Positions 1-7,593 are shown, numbered from the stretch's first letter. The stretch: 33,169 bases of DNA from an uncultured bacterium (GCA_948433885.1 CAOJEC010000014.1:1-33169), one strand, 5' to 3'. The notes: generated by a model from the letters alone, not told the origin. Made by a program: numbers and translations.

Positions 1-63
1 TATGTCTTTTTTCAATATTGCAATCATTGCACTTCACATTTAAATTAACAATTTTGAAATCAT

Positions 64-92
64 TTGACAATTCCAAATAAATAAAATAGAAT
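64..92 (+). promoter_or_regulatory. Sigma-A-type promoter for the first gene
   Basis: TTGACA (64-69), a 17-nt spacer and TAGAAT (87-92) lie about 28 nt ahead of the start codon of the gene at 121. A ribosome site (AAAGGA) follows. The match is near consensus; no operator is seen. Confidence 0.75.
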
Positions 93-120
93 ACATGATG
101 ACTTTGAAAGGAAAAAAATT

Positions 121-1221
121 ATGAAAATCGATTATAAACAAATAATAGAAAAAATTGAAAGAACTATTTTAGCAAATAAAGAAAACATAAAAAAGCAACA
201 AAAAAATACTCTAAATATAAAACTAAAACAATTTAAGTACAAATTATTTCAGACCGCATTGTGTGCGTCTCCTCTTTACATTATTGCTTTGTTTTTGATC
301 TCGAGACCATCTCTAACATTTTTGACAGGCATGATCAATCCACTTGTTTTATCTGCATTAGCAGTAGGAGTTTCTACTACAATCGGCTACTTAATACAAA
401 GAGACCCTAAAAAACCGAATGAACCTAAAACTAAAGCTGTAGACAAGTATGTGATGGAGGTTGAAAGTGCTATCGAAGAACATAGGCTAGAAAATAAAAA
501 CACAGCTCTTTTTGAGATAAAAAACTCTTTAACACATAGACAAGATTATTTTAATAGTTTATCTGACCGTTATGAAATCAAGTTGAATGGAAAAAAATCC
601 ATAGAAGAACTGACTCGTGAAAAAGACGAATTACAAAGTACTCTACAAAATAGATTTGACCAATTGGATGTTTTGAGTTCTAAATACATTTTAAATCATT
701 CGTTTACTTTAAATAAAAAAATAGGAGATATACTTTTTTCGACTATAATTACGTCGGTTATTTGTGGATTAATTGGAATGGTAACCTTATGTATGCCAAT
801 CGTTTTGAATCCGACGGTAGTTACTAGAGAACTATATATGACTTTAAGTCCCTTCTTAATAGGAGGCTTGATGGGCACTGGTTATCTTAAAATAGGCTTA
901 GATCGTTTGAAAGCATGTGAAATTCTCGCTGAAAAAGTGGAAGAAGCATCTTCTATTCACAATGTAGAAGATGACGCAAAAATAGAAACTGTCGTCAAAG
1001 AAATTGTCTCTCTAGCAGAAAAGATCCAAGAAATAGAAGATGAAATTCGATTCATACAAATCGATGAAGAATATAGAGTATCTCACGAAAAATCGCTGAC
1101 CGATGAATTGACAATGGAACCGGTGTTGGATGTGCCGATGGAGCAACCGCTAGTGGATACTTTACAAGAAAAAGGCAAAACGATCGGTCTAAAACCTTTG
1201 GACGATCCTGATCACCAATAA
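121..1221 (+). CDS. Hypothetical membrane protein with coiled coils, 366 aa
   Basis: I do not recognise this family. The protein has a basic, lysine-rich start (residues 1-40), two hydrophobic segments close together (about 46-62 and 69-92), a charged helical stretch with coiled-coil character (about 105-200), two more hydrophobic segments (about 206-230 and 241-258), and a second charged helical tail ending in an acidic, proline-containing stretch. This gives four probable membrane spans with long cytoplasmic helical parts. AAAGGA sits about 9 nt before the ATG, and a near-consensus promoter precedes it. It is a single-gene unit closed by terminator hairpins at the stop codon. The function is unknown. 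Confidence 0.7.
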   Translation: MKIDYKQIIEKIERTILANKENIKKQQKNTLNIKLKQFKYKLFQTALCASPLYIIALFLISRPSLTFLTGMINPLVLSALAVGVSTTIGYLIQRDPKKPNEPKTKAVDKYVMEVESAIEEHRLENKNTALFEIKNSLTHRQDYFNSLSDRYEIKLNGKKSIEELTREKDELQSTLQNRFDQLDVLSSKYILNHSFTLNKKIGDILFSTIITSVICGLIGMVTLCMPIVLNPTVVTRELYMTLSPFLIGGLMGTGYLKIGLDRLKACEILAEKVEEASSIHNVEDDAKIETVVKEIVSLAEKIQEIEDEIRFIQIDEEYRVSHEKSLTDELTMEPVLDVPMEQPLVDTLQEKGKTIGLKPLDDPDHQ

Positions 1222-1272
1222 AAAAGAAAGACGCATCTTTCTTTTTAAAAGTTCGTTTATAGACGAACTTTT
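1221..1272. terminator. Two tandem terminator hairpins between convergent genes
   Basis: Hairpin 1 pairs 1221-1231 with 1236-1246 (11 bp, loop CGCA) and overlaps the stop codon at 1219-1221. Hairpin 2 pairs AAAAGTTCGT (1247-1256) with ACGAACTTTT (1263-1272). Both have A-rich and T-rich flanks, so they can serve the + gene to the left and the - gene to the right. Confidence 0.8.
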
Positions 1273-1649
1273 TACATACTTCGCTGTTTACCCTCATGAG
1301 TATGATCTAATTCTTCTCCGGTAGCCAATGTCCACAATTCTCTCTCGACTGCTTCCATTTCTTCTGTTTGACTCAGACTATTGGCAAACTGCTGTTTACA
1401 GTCAAAAAACATCATGGCCAGTTTATCGCTATTTTCTTGTAAAGCGAGACGCGCTAACGTGCTCATCAAATCCTCAAAACCTTCTTGGGAGATGAATGAT
1501 TTCTGAGGAATTTTTAAAGAAAAATCGATTACATCTTGTTGCCATGTTTGAGTACTTGTAGAATCTCCCCAACCTCTATCTTCGTATCTTTCACCAATGA
1601 TTGCCTTAGGTGAACGCACTTTTCTATCGTAATATGGATCGTATGCCAT
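1272..1649 (-). CDS. Hypothetical soluble protein, 125 aa
   Basis: I do not recognise this protein. It is small and soluble: a tyrosine/arginine-rich start, then a mostly helical acidic body with no membrane segment. The start at 1649 is chosen because AGGAGG lies 6 nt upstream of that ATG; the open frame runs further 5' to 1862 but crosses the promoter. An extended -10 promoter (see 1681-1709) lies about 32 nt upstream. The stop codon lies at the edge of the terminator shared with the convergent gene. The gene is divergent from the Cdd1-type gene at 1771. Confidence 0.65.
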   Translation of the reverse strand: MAYDPYYDRKVRSPKAIIGERYEDRGWGDSTSTQTWQQDVIDFSLKIPQKSFISQEGFEDLMSTLARLALQENSDKLAMMFFDCKQQFANSLSQTEEMEAVERELWTLATGEELDHTHEGKQRSM

Positions 1650-1680
1650 GATGCCTCCTGTATTTTGTTCTCTATACAAA

Positions 1681-1709
1681 ATTATAACATATATGTAAAA
1701 TCTCCACAA
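1681..1709 (-). promoter_or_regulatory. Promoter for the 1649 gene, extended -10
   Basis: On the minus strand TTGTGG (1704-1709), a 17-nt spacer and TATAAT (1681-1686), preceded by TGT, form an extended -10 promoter. It lies back to back with the promoter of the + gene at 1771. Confidence 0.6.
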
Positions 1710-1719
1710 CGATTTTTCG

Positions 1720-1748
1720 TTGAAGCTTTTTATACAATAAACTATAAT
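1720..1748 (+). promoter_or_regulatory. Promoter for the Cdd1-type gene
   Basis: TTGAAG (1720-1725), a 17-nt spacer and TATAAT (1743-1748) lie 22 nt before the ATG at 1771, so the leader is only about 15 nt and carries AAAGAAAG as a weak ribosome site. Confidence 0.65.
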
Positions 1749-1770
1749 TTTATAAAGAAAGAAGATTGTT

Positions 1771-2022
1771 ATGAAGACCGATTTACTAACTATCCCATAC
1801 GTCGGAAAAAATACGAAAGAAGATTTGATGAATATAGGCATCATATGTGTCGAAGATCTCAAGGGAAAAAATCCAGAAGACCTCTTCTTAAAAGATTGTC
1901 AATTCAAAAGAAGATTGGAAGATCGTTGTCAACTTTATGTCTTTCGCAGGGCCGTATACTTTGCCGAAAATGAAGTTCACGATAAAGAGAAATTGAAATG
2001 GTGGTATTGGAAAGATAAATAA
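1771..2022 (+). CDS. Cdd1-type helix-hairpin-helix protein (pathogenicity locus family)
   Basis: 83 aa. The N-terminal half has a helix-hairpin-helix pattern, IPYVGKNTKEDLMNIGI (about residues 8-24), followed by VEDLKGKNPEDLF. The C-terminal half carries the family signature of a DRC..YVFR.AVYFA block. This matches the short family annotated as Cdd1 or 'pathogenicity locus', whose biochemical role is not settled; the helix-hairpin-helix suggests non-specific DNA binding. The full family length appears to be present. The gene is monocistronic, with its own promoter at 1720 and a hairpin terminator directly after the stop. Confidence 0.85.
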   Translation: MKTDLLTIPYVGKNTKEDLMNIGIICVEDLKGKNPEDLFLKDCQFKRRLEDRCQLYVFRRAVYFAENEVHDKEKLKWWYWKDK

Positions 2023-2025
2023 AAC

Positions 2026-2050
2026 ACGGATGTAATTTGATCCGTATTTT
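2026..2050 (+). terminator. Intrinsic terminator after the Cdd1-type gene
   Basis: ACGGAT (2026-2031) pairs with ATCCGT (2040-2045) around an 8-nt loop, followed by a T-run (2047-2051). Confidence 0.65.
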
Positions 2051-2095
2051 TATGTCTTATTAGTTCAAATAGTTCAATTCCTCAACTGTTTTTAA

Positions 2096-4270
2096 CTATT
2101 CACTAGTTTTATAAAATTCTTCTCTTTCTTTGATTATACAAAGTTCGCCGACTTCCACATTTCGGTTTTCATATTTGTTTTTCAAATATGTGACAAAATC
2201 GTTTTCTAATTCGTCTTTGCTATCGCTCTCAAATTCGTTTTTCATGATGCAGTTTTCCATCACTTTCCGCAGACGTTTCCATCTATCGTAATACTTAGAC
2301 TTGGATTTGACCATGAATCCCTTCGAATCTTCTAAAACGAAACCTTCGACATGATCTCCATCCAAAGTATAATCTTCGGACATTATAGTGTCGTAAACTT
2401 TATCGAATTGTTCTACGTCCTCTACTGAAAAGACTAACTTCTTAGTTTCGATTCGATTTTTACTAGCAAAATCTATCAATTCAGAATAAACCATTTTTTC
2501 AAAATCGATTCTATTTCGAATGACATCTAAAAGTACAATTTGTGAATGCTCGTACTCGATGATATGTGGATCGTTTATAGGATCGATGACCTCGAATACA
2601 AAAGTCTCTTTTTCGGCCATGATCTTATTTTTGATCGCCCCGATTTGGTCGTCATCGAATGTTTCAAAAAATATCTTTTTGAAATAGTCCACATAATTCC
2701 CGACATTTGTCGACTTCGATGCAAAAAATAATTCACCTTTTTCTACCGACAGTATTCCCAAAAAACCATTGTACTTCAAATAAAAGTTTACAGGATACGA
2801 TAGTTCATTTTTAAGTTCGGCAAGTTGTGTTTCTTTTCTTTCACCTATTTTAAAAAATTTATTGTAACTTCTCGCGACTATCCTATTATCGGAAGTATTT
2901 ATGAAAAGACCTCTCGTCTTAGTAGTAATATCATCCCAAACGCGATTATAAAATGCCTCTTTTGTAAAATTGAATGAAGAAATATTGTCACCCAATTCCT
3001 TTTCATAAACATAGTTGTTTTTTCTGAGCGAAGAAACCAAATTGTAGATATTTGTTTCTTCAACTAAATTCTCATTGTAAACTTCATTTTTAATTGCAGT
3101 AAAACTCATCGTCCCATCATCATTCAAAGTGAGTACTCTCAAGTTTCCACCATGTTCGACATCTCCTTCGAGATTGTAAGAATATTCATAATCTTCCATC
3201 GAAACTTTAAAATAGTTTCTATGTCCGTGTATTTGAATTACTTTATCTAATGCCTTCCTAGCATATTCGTCGTAAATTTGATCTATATTAACATCGTACT
3301 TATCTACTCCATATATGAACGAATTTGTACTATAATAATCGATCGGTAAATTTGGAAAATATGGTATTCCTCCATGTGTGACTAAGTAGGTTTTATTTCT
3401 AAAATTTAAATAAGCAATTTGCGACAATTTTTTTATGAATCCTCGCACCTCGCTTTTAGAAAGACTGTGAGATTCGAATTCTTTGATCGTATTTTTAATA
3501 TCGTAATCTAAGACGAAGTCATCATCACAAGCATATTTGTATAGTTTATCTTCGTGATTTCCCACTAAAAATGTCGCATTTTTATTATCCATCAACTTCG
3601 TCAAAAATTCGTACGTTTGATAGTTTTCTATACCTCTATCGAAGTAGTCACCGACGAATATATATGCATCTTCTACTCTATAAGGATTATTATCGAAATA
3701 TGTCTTAAGGGCAGTGAAACATCCATGAATATCACCGATTATATGAACATTCTTATAATGATCGTAATTCATCGGTTCGCGTGTCAAAATGGATTCGAAA
3801 TCATCAGGATCGACTATTTTGAAAGCGCCAGGAATTTGTTCTTTAGCAAAATTTTTATAAGCTCTATCTATTGAACATTCAGGAACGACTTTATATATTT
3901 CTCGATTTTTATTCCTGTCGTACACTTCTTCTTTTGGAATTTTCGTAAAATCTAAAATGTAGAGTCTATATCTATATTTCTCGGCCAACTTTTTATAAAC
4001 GGATAGATCATCTTTTTTAGAATGAACCGCGTCGACTATTGTAAATTCTCCCTTTTTCATTCTTTCTTCCAATATACTATATAAAATATTCCATGTCTTT
4101 TTGTTATTGAACTGTGGAATCATCTCGGTGTGATCGATAGTCAACTCGGGAGAATTCAACATAAGCCTTATCGTATCAGCCGACAAAGTGAATCTTTCCA
4201 AATCATTTTTTTTCACAAAAGTGCTTTTACCTGAGCCTTGTGCTCCTCTCAAAATTATCAATTTGCGCAT
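2096..4270 (-). CDS. Polynucleotide kinase / metallophosphatase / RNA ligase fusion (Pnkp-like)
   Basis: 724 aa with three domains. (1) Residues 1-165: a P-loop 5'-OH polynucleotide kinase with Walker A GAQGSGKST (9-17) and an Arg-rich lid near YDRNKNRE (117-124). (2) About 174-395: a calcineurin-type metallophosphatase with GDIHG (179-183), GDYFDRG (207-213), GNHE (237-240), THGG (298-301) and HGH (348-350), as in bacterial Pnkp. (3) About 410-680: a nucleotidyltransferase of the T4 Rnl1/fungal Trl1 type, with TRGLFI (452-457) and KFF (471-473), motif I KYNGFLG with adenylation lysine K499, ASKS (517-520), motif IV EGFV (642-645) and motif V VKSKSKYY (654-661). CthPnkp has the same domain order but is longer, and works with Hen1; no Hen1 methyltransferase is visible here. 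AGAGGTG precedes the ATG. The inferred role is to heal and seal broken RNA, for example tRNA cut by a toxin nuclease. Confidence 0.88.
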   Translation of the reverse strand: MRKLIILRGAQGSGKSTFVKKNDLERFTLSADTIRLMLNSPELTIDHTEMIPQFNNKKTWNILYSILEERMKKGEFTIVDAVHSKKDDLSVYKKLAEKYRYRLYILDFTKIPKEEVYDRNKNREIYKVVPECSIDRAYKNFAKEQIPGAFKIVDPDDFESILTREPMNYDHYKNVHIIGDIHGCFTALKTYFDNNPYRVEDAYIFVGDYFDRGIENYQTYEFLTKLMDNKNATFLVGNHEDKLYKYACDDDFVLDYDIKNTIKEFESHSLSKSEVRGFIKKLSQIAYLNFRNKTYLVTHGGIPYFPNLPIDYYSTNSFIYGVDKYDVNIDQIYDEYARKALDKVIQIHGHRNYFKVSMEDYEYSYNLEGDVEHGGNLRVLTLNDDGTMSFTAIKNEVYNENLVEETNIYNLVSSLRKNNYVYEKELGDNISSFNFTKEAFYNRVWDDITTKTRGLFINTSDNRIVARSYNKFFKIGERKETQLAELKNELSYPVNFYLKYNGFLGILSVEKGELFFASKSTNVGNYVDYFKKIFFETFDDDQIGAIKNKIMAEKETFVFEVIDPINDPHIIEYEHSQIVLLDVIRNRIDFEKMVYSELIDFASKNRIETKKLVFSVEDVEQFDKVYDTIMSEDYTLDGDHVEGFVLEDSKGFMVKSKSKYYDRWKRLRKVMENCIMKNEFESDSKDELENDFVTYLKNKYENRNVEVGELCIIKEREEFYKTSE

Positions 4271-4341
4271 TTTTACACACCTCTAATAGATTTCTATATT
4301 TAATAAAAGATTATACTTCTATCATAAACATCGACATATCG

Positions 4342-4391
4342 TATTTTAACATAATTTTGAGTATATTAAAACTCGAACGTTCGGGTTTGTT
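4342..4391 (-). repeat. Terminator hairpin plus 36-nt direct repeat, copy 1
   Basis: Bases 4342-4377 are identical over 36 nt to 6902-6937. On the minus strand the block starts with a hairpin (AAACCCGAAC/GTTCGAGTTT, 4368-4387) whose 3' arm runs into TTTTAATAT, an intrinsic terminator shape, and continues into an AT-rich trailer with imperfect TTTTAA/TTAAAA symmetry. It lies about 110 nt past the stop of the ATP-grasp gene, in the direction of its transcription. The remaining bases of 4271-4498 show no gene. Confidence 0.75.
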
Positions 4392-4498
4392 CAAATCAAT
4401 ATAAAAAGTTTAAAAATTTTTCATATGAAGATTTATAATCGCGATTAAAACATTTAGCTTCTTTATCATAAAAATACTTTGTATAATTTGCAAAACTT

Positions 4499-5440
4499 TT
4501 ACTCCTTATAATTTATAACAAAGCGTTTTTGTTCATCACATTGAAATGTTGATTGTTTTTGCCCTAGTAGCTCATCTACTAAAAGATTACAAACTTCTAA
4601 TCCAGATGAACTTACAGGATTATATTCTATGATATCTATTACCTCTCTGCCACCAATTGACATTTGTCCTACATCTAAGACATAACTTTTTGGGAAATCT
4701 GGTATTAAAGAAGCTCTACTAACTTGTCCTTCAACAAAAGTCTTAACCTCACTTGGTACTTCTGTTGGATAATCGACATATGATCTAGAAATACTCAATA
4801 AAGTACTATTCAAAACGTATACTCGATACTCCTTACAATCCATATTATTTTCTTCATCTTTAATGGATTCAAAAACATCAGATAGAAAAACAACATCATC
4901 TGAAGATATATTCCATAAAGTAGGTTTTGTAGCAAAATATTTATTTCCTCCAATGTCAATATATCCAAAATACTCTAAAACGCAATGAGTATGACTTTTT
5001 TTAGCGGTTTTTAAAAAAATACTTTTAAAAATTGTTTTATAACTTTCAACATTTTGTTGAAAATTACCATAAGTTGTTTGAATAACTCTTCTATGAATAG
5101 GTTGAATTCTTTGTGGCCAATAAGTTATTTTTTTTAAATCACTTGCTGTTTGGATAGATAATGCCCCATTTTTCTCTAAGTAATTTAAAAGTTCTCCTTC
5201 GTAAGGCATAAAACTTCTCGGAAAAATTATTTTCCCTTTAACAGCAATTTCTTCATGATCCATATAAAATTTTTTAGTAGATCTATCAAACACTATTAAC
5301 ATATTATTTATTTTAGCCGAATCCATCAATTCTTTTTCTTTAGTTTTTATCCAAATAGTATTCTCATCATCATCTTCGCTTATAACATAATCATTTGAAG
5401 TCAAGCTTGGCACACTAAAACAAAAATAATCAATTTCCAT
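4499..5440 (-). CDS. ATP-grasp protein of the R2K clade (DUF4343-like)
   Basis: 313 aa, soluble. The C-terminal half has the ATP-grasp metal/nucleotide pattern of R2K proteins: KEYRVYVLN (203-211) with SISRSY (216-221), then YVLDVGQ (253-259) and IIEYNPVSSSG (270-280), where E272 and N274 are expected to bind metal. The N-terminal 100 residues are acidic and contain a beta-rich region. The R2K clade includes eukaryotic CDC123 and many phage and mobile bacterial proteins predicted to ligate amino acids or peptides onto proteins; the substrate here is unknown. AGGAGGTG precedes the ATG. A shared promoter/operator module (5499-5543) lies upstream and a repeated terminator downstream, so the gene looks like a self-contained cassette of the tRNA-Arg island. 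Confidence 0.75.
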   Translation of the reverse strand: MEIDYFCFSVPSLTSNDYVISEDDDENTIWIKTKEKELMDSAKINNMLIVFDRSTKKFYMDHEEIAVKGKIIFPRSFMPYEGELLNYLEKNGALSIQTASDLKKITYWPQRIQPIHRRVIQTTYGNFQQNVESYKTIFKSIFLKTAKKSHTHCVLEYFGYIDIGGNKYFATKPTLWNISSDDVVFLSDVFESIKDEENNMDCKEYRVYVLNSTLLSISRSYVDYPTEVPSEVKTFVEGQVSRASLIPDFPKSYVLDVGQMSIGGREVIDIIEYNPVSSSGLEVCNLLVDELLGQKQSTFQCDEQKRFVINYKE

Positions 5441-5498
5441 ATGTTACACCTCCTGAAAATTAAATTTAAATATACAGTGTTTATATATTGTTTTTTTC

Positions 5499-5543
5499 AT
5501 TATATCAACGTGTTTTTCTAAATTGACATAACTCAATTAAATT
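5499..5543 (-). promoter_or_regulatory. Shared promoter/operator module, copy A
   Basis: On the minus strand an extended -10 (TGATATAAT, TATAAT at 5499-5504) is preceded by an AAAACAC block and the inverted repeat AATTGA-N6-TCAATT (5521-5538) at the -35 position. The 45 nt align without gaps to 6850-6894 and 7519-7563. A bound regulator would cover the -35 region of the ATP-grasp gene. Confidence 0.65.
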
Positions 5544-5605
5544 GTACATTATCATTGTTATACCTTAGATCACTATTTCGTTGTAATCATTTTATAATAA
5601 GAGTT

Positions 5606-6471
5606 TTAGTCAAAAATTATATTTAATAAATTATTAATTAATTCTTCAGATTTCATCTCATTAATTGCAAAGCATTTCTTACCTAAGTCCTTAAATGATG
5701 CTCCACATGAATATAACTTCTTGCTATCTATAATTATAAATCTATCATGAAATATATCTATATTTTTAAATTCTATATTAGAATATTCATTTTTATATTT
5801 TTTTACTAAAATATTATCTATATTTTTAGAAATAACAATTATTTTCTTATCTACATTTTTTAGAATTTTTAACAATTCTTTCCCAGCATAGTTATCGATA
5901 ATAATTAGTTCCTTATTTGCCTCATCAAATATATCTAGTAATAAAGTATATGCATCAAATATTTGGCTTTCAAAGAATATTGTATTTATTTTTCTTGTAT
6001 TTTATTAAATGTATTTTCTAACTTTAATATTCTATTCTCATGATTTATTAGCATTTCACTATTCATTAAACTATTTGAAACATATCTTCTTAATTTTACA
6101 AAAGCATCCATAATATTAATACTTACTTCTACAGCAATTTCTGATTTTAATATAGTAGCTAACATCATTACACCTTGTTCTGTAAATACTCGCGGATTAC
6201 GTCTAGACATTTTACTATAATTTGTGGTCAAATTTTTTGACCGCAATTCTTCTAAGTCAAAAGCATTTAAAAACCATGAAAATCTATAAGGAAATTTTAG
6301 TGGATTATTTTTAACTGCTTGATTTATTTCTTTTGTACCATTTTTACATTGATATAATTTAGCTAATTCCGAATCTAACATTACTTGAGTACAATTCACC
6401 TCATAAATCATACTTTCTACACCATCATCAACTTTTTCAATTTCTTTTTCTTTAACTGCAATATCTACCAT
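5606..6471 (-). pseudogene. ORF6N-PLD-like domain protein split by a -1 frameshift
   Basis: The 5' part (6471-5986, 161 aa) is an ORF6N domain, the KilA-N-like DNA-binding domain common in phages and mobile elements: VMLDSELAKLYQ (about 30-41), FPYRFSW, NPRVFTEQGVMMLATILKSE (about 92-111) and IMDAFVKLRRYVSN. It ends at TAA (5986-5988) just after an A5 run (5989-5993). Adding one A restores one frame: QEK is followed by INTIFFESQIFDAY, then IIIDNYAG, then the 5875-5606 segment with the phospholipase-D-like pattern FHDRFIIID and GASFKDLGKKCFAI, typical of the C-terminal half of these proteins. The intact gene would give about 288 aa. AGAGATG is a weak ribosome site. The break may be a real mutation or a homopolymer sequencing error. 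Confidence 0.8.
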
Positions 6472-6621
6472 TTAAAACATCTCTAATCAATAAATTTAAA
6501 TATATACAATAGTTAAATTTCTATACATAATATAATACTTTTTGTGAAATTAGTATAGTCTATCCTTTATATTCTCATTCATAGCGTTTTCTATTACAAA
6601 AGATCATAATATTGAAGAAAT

Positions 6622-6790
6622 TCATATAAAAAAATACCCTTTTGGTCCTATTACAAAAAATATTTTTTCTATAGCTTCTATCCCTGTTGCACTATCACCA
6701 ATTTTAGAAAGCAATCCTTTTTTCAGCTATACTTTCAATATTGTTTTTTATTTGTATAATGAAAAAATGAATAACAAATATCTATATTAT
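6622..6790 (-). pseudogene. Short remnant of an unidentified coding sequence
   Basis: Within the 6472-6993 gap, minus-strand translation gives a helical stretch IKNNIESIAEK, an A6 run, then KGLLSKIGDSATGIEAIEK and IFFVIGPKG before a TGA at 6622-6624; the two parts are in different frames joined at the A-run near 6718-6723. This reads like the tail of a real protein that has decayed, and it sits just downstream of promoter module B. I do not recognise the family. No start codon or ribosome site is identified. The rest of the gap, 6472-6621, is AT-rich with no gene. Confidence 0.35.
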
Positions 6791-6849
6791 ATCTTCTACT
6801 TTCAATAATATCTACTCTTACAAAGAATCACATGAATAATGATTATGTC

Positions 6850-6894
6850 GTTATACAAGAGTGTTTATAAAATTGATATAAATCAATTTTATTT
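6850..6894 (-). promoter_or_regulatory. Shared promoter/operator module, copy B
   Basis: Same 45-nt module as at 5499 and 7519. It has the most perfect inverted repeat of the three: AAAATTGAT (6869-6877) and ATCAATTTT (6882-6890) around ATAA. The -10 equivalent on the minus strand is TATAAC (6850-6855). It points towards the decayed remnant at 6622-6790. Confidence 0.6.
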
Positions 6895-6901
6895 ACATAG
6901 A

Positions 6902-6969
6902 TATTTTAACATAATTTTGAGTATATTAAAACTCGAATAAAAGTTCGAGCAGATTCTTCTCTGGTGCCC
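6902..6969 (-). repeat. Terminator hairpin, 36-nt trailer repeat and tRNA-Arg 3'-end match, copy 2
   Basis: 6902-6937 is identical to 4342-4377. The hairpin CTCGAA (6932-6937)/TTCGAG (6944-6949) runs on the minus strand into TTTTAATAT and can terminate the HMA-like gene. On its 5' side the minus strand reads GGCACCAGA (6959-6967), then 9 nt, then GCTCGAACTTTT. The tRNA-Arg 3' end at 8630-8649 reads GGCACCAGA, 11 nt, CTCGAACTTTT. The block therefore looks like a duplicated tRNA 3' end plus terminator. Confidence 0.65.
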
Positions 6970-6993
6970 TAAGGGATGACGTTCAACAACTTT

Positions 6994-7485
6994 TTATATA
7001 TTTAATTTTAATTCAATTTGTTTCATGTCTTCAGCTTTTAAAAGATTAGGATTGTATTCAATGTTTATTGTAATTTTTTCACGCTCTTCATATTTTTTAA
7101 ACAAATAATCCTCGTTAAAATTGCCTTTAACTGTCTCTATTCCTTCTATTTCAAACAAATCTTCTATTGCTCCTTTATAACAATATTCACAACAAAGATC
7201 ATCTCTAATTATCGTATAATTAGATGTTTTAAATTTTGGATATTTATCAAAAGATAGTATAGAAGGAATTTTTGTAATATTCAAAAACAATGTAATTTCC
7301 ATTTTTATTATTTTAGGAGTTATTAAATTAGAATCATATTTTAAATAAATATCTAATTGTTCGTCACTTTTGATTTCGTGCTCAACATTTTTAATTTCGA
7401 CATCTAAAATTCCTTTTAAAGACATTAAATATTCTTTTAGTTCCTCATGTCCCCAATTATCAATTATAATAGTTATTTCTGACAT
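6994..7485 (-). CDS. Small protein with two HMA-like ferredoxin folds
   Basis: 163 aa, no signal peptide or membrane span. The C-terminal half reads like a heavy-metal-associated domain: a beta strand, a CCEYC cluster (98-102, including a CxxC), a helix, the turn EIEGIETVKGNF (112-123) and ITINIEYNPNLL (138-149). The N-terminal half (ITIIIDNWGHEELKEYL, then LKGILDVEIKNV) has the same strand-helix-strand pattern without the cysteines, so the protein may be a tandem of two folds. Binding of Cu, Zn or another soft metal is inferred only from the CxxC. AAAGGAGTG precedes the ATG. It is driven by promoter module C and ends before the repeated terminator at 6932-6949. Confidence 0.6.
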   Translation of the reverse strand: MSEITIIIDNWGHEELKEYLMSLKGILDVEIKNVEHEIKSDEQLDIYLKYDSNLITPKIIKMEITLFLNITKIPSILSFDKYPKFKTSNYTIIRDDLCCEYCYKGAIEDLFEIEGIETVKGNFNEDYLFKKYEEREKITINIEYNPNLLKAEDMKQIELKLNI

Positions 7486-7518
7486 ATCAACACTCCTTTC
7501 CTATATTGACTGTTTGTC

Positions 7519-7563
7519 AATATACAAGTGTGTTTACTAAATTGACGAAATTTAGTTAAATTC
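7519..7563 (-). promoter_or_regulatory. Shared promoter/operator module, copy C
   Basis: Third gapless copy of the 45-nt module, 34 nt upstream of the HMA-like gene. The -10 is TATATT (7519-7524). An extra inverted repeat, ATTGAC (7505-7510)/GTCAAT (7516-7521), overlaps the start region. The module abuts the divergent promoter of the small toxin-like peptide at 7565. Confidence 0.6.
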
Positions 7564-7564
7564 G

Positions 7565-7593
7565 TTGTACTATAATAAATGTTTTAGTATAAT
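7565..7593 (+). promoter_or_regulatory. Promoter of the toxin-like peptide mRNA
   Basis: TTGTAC (7565-7570), a 17-nt spacer and TATAAT (7588-7593). Transcription would start near 7600, giving a leader of about 58 nt with regulatory structure. Confidence 0.75.

Noticed and set aside
4342-6937. CRISPR array from the 36-nt repeats
   Set aside because: There are only two copies 2.5 kb apart, with genes rather than spacers between them.
6959-7000. Second partial tRNA gene
   Set aside because: Only the GGCACCAGA end matches tRNA-Arg; no T-loop or stems can be folded upstream of it.
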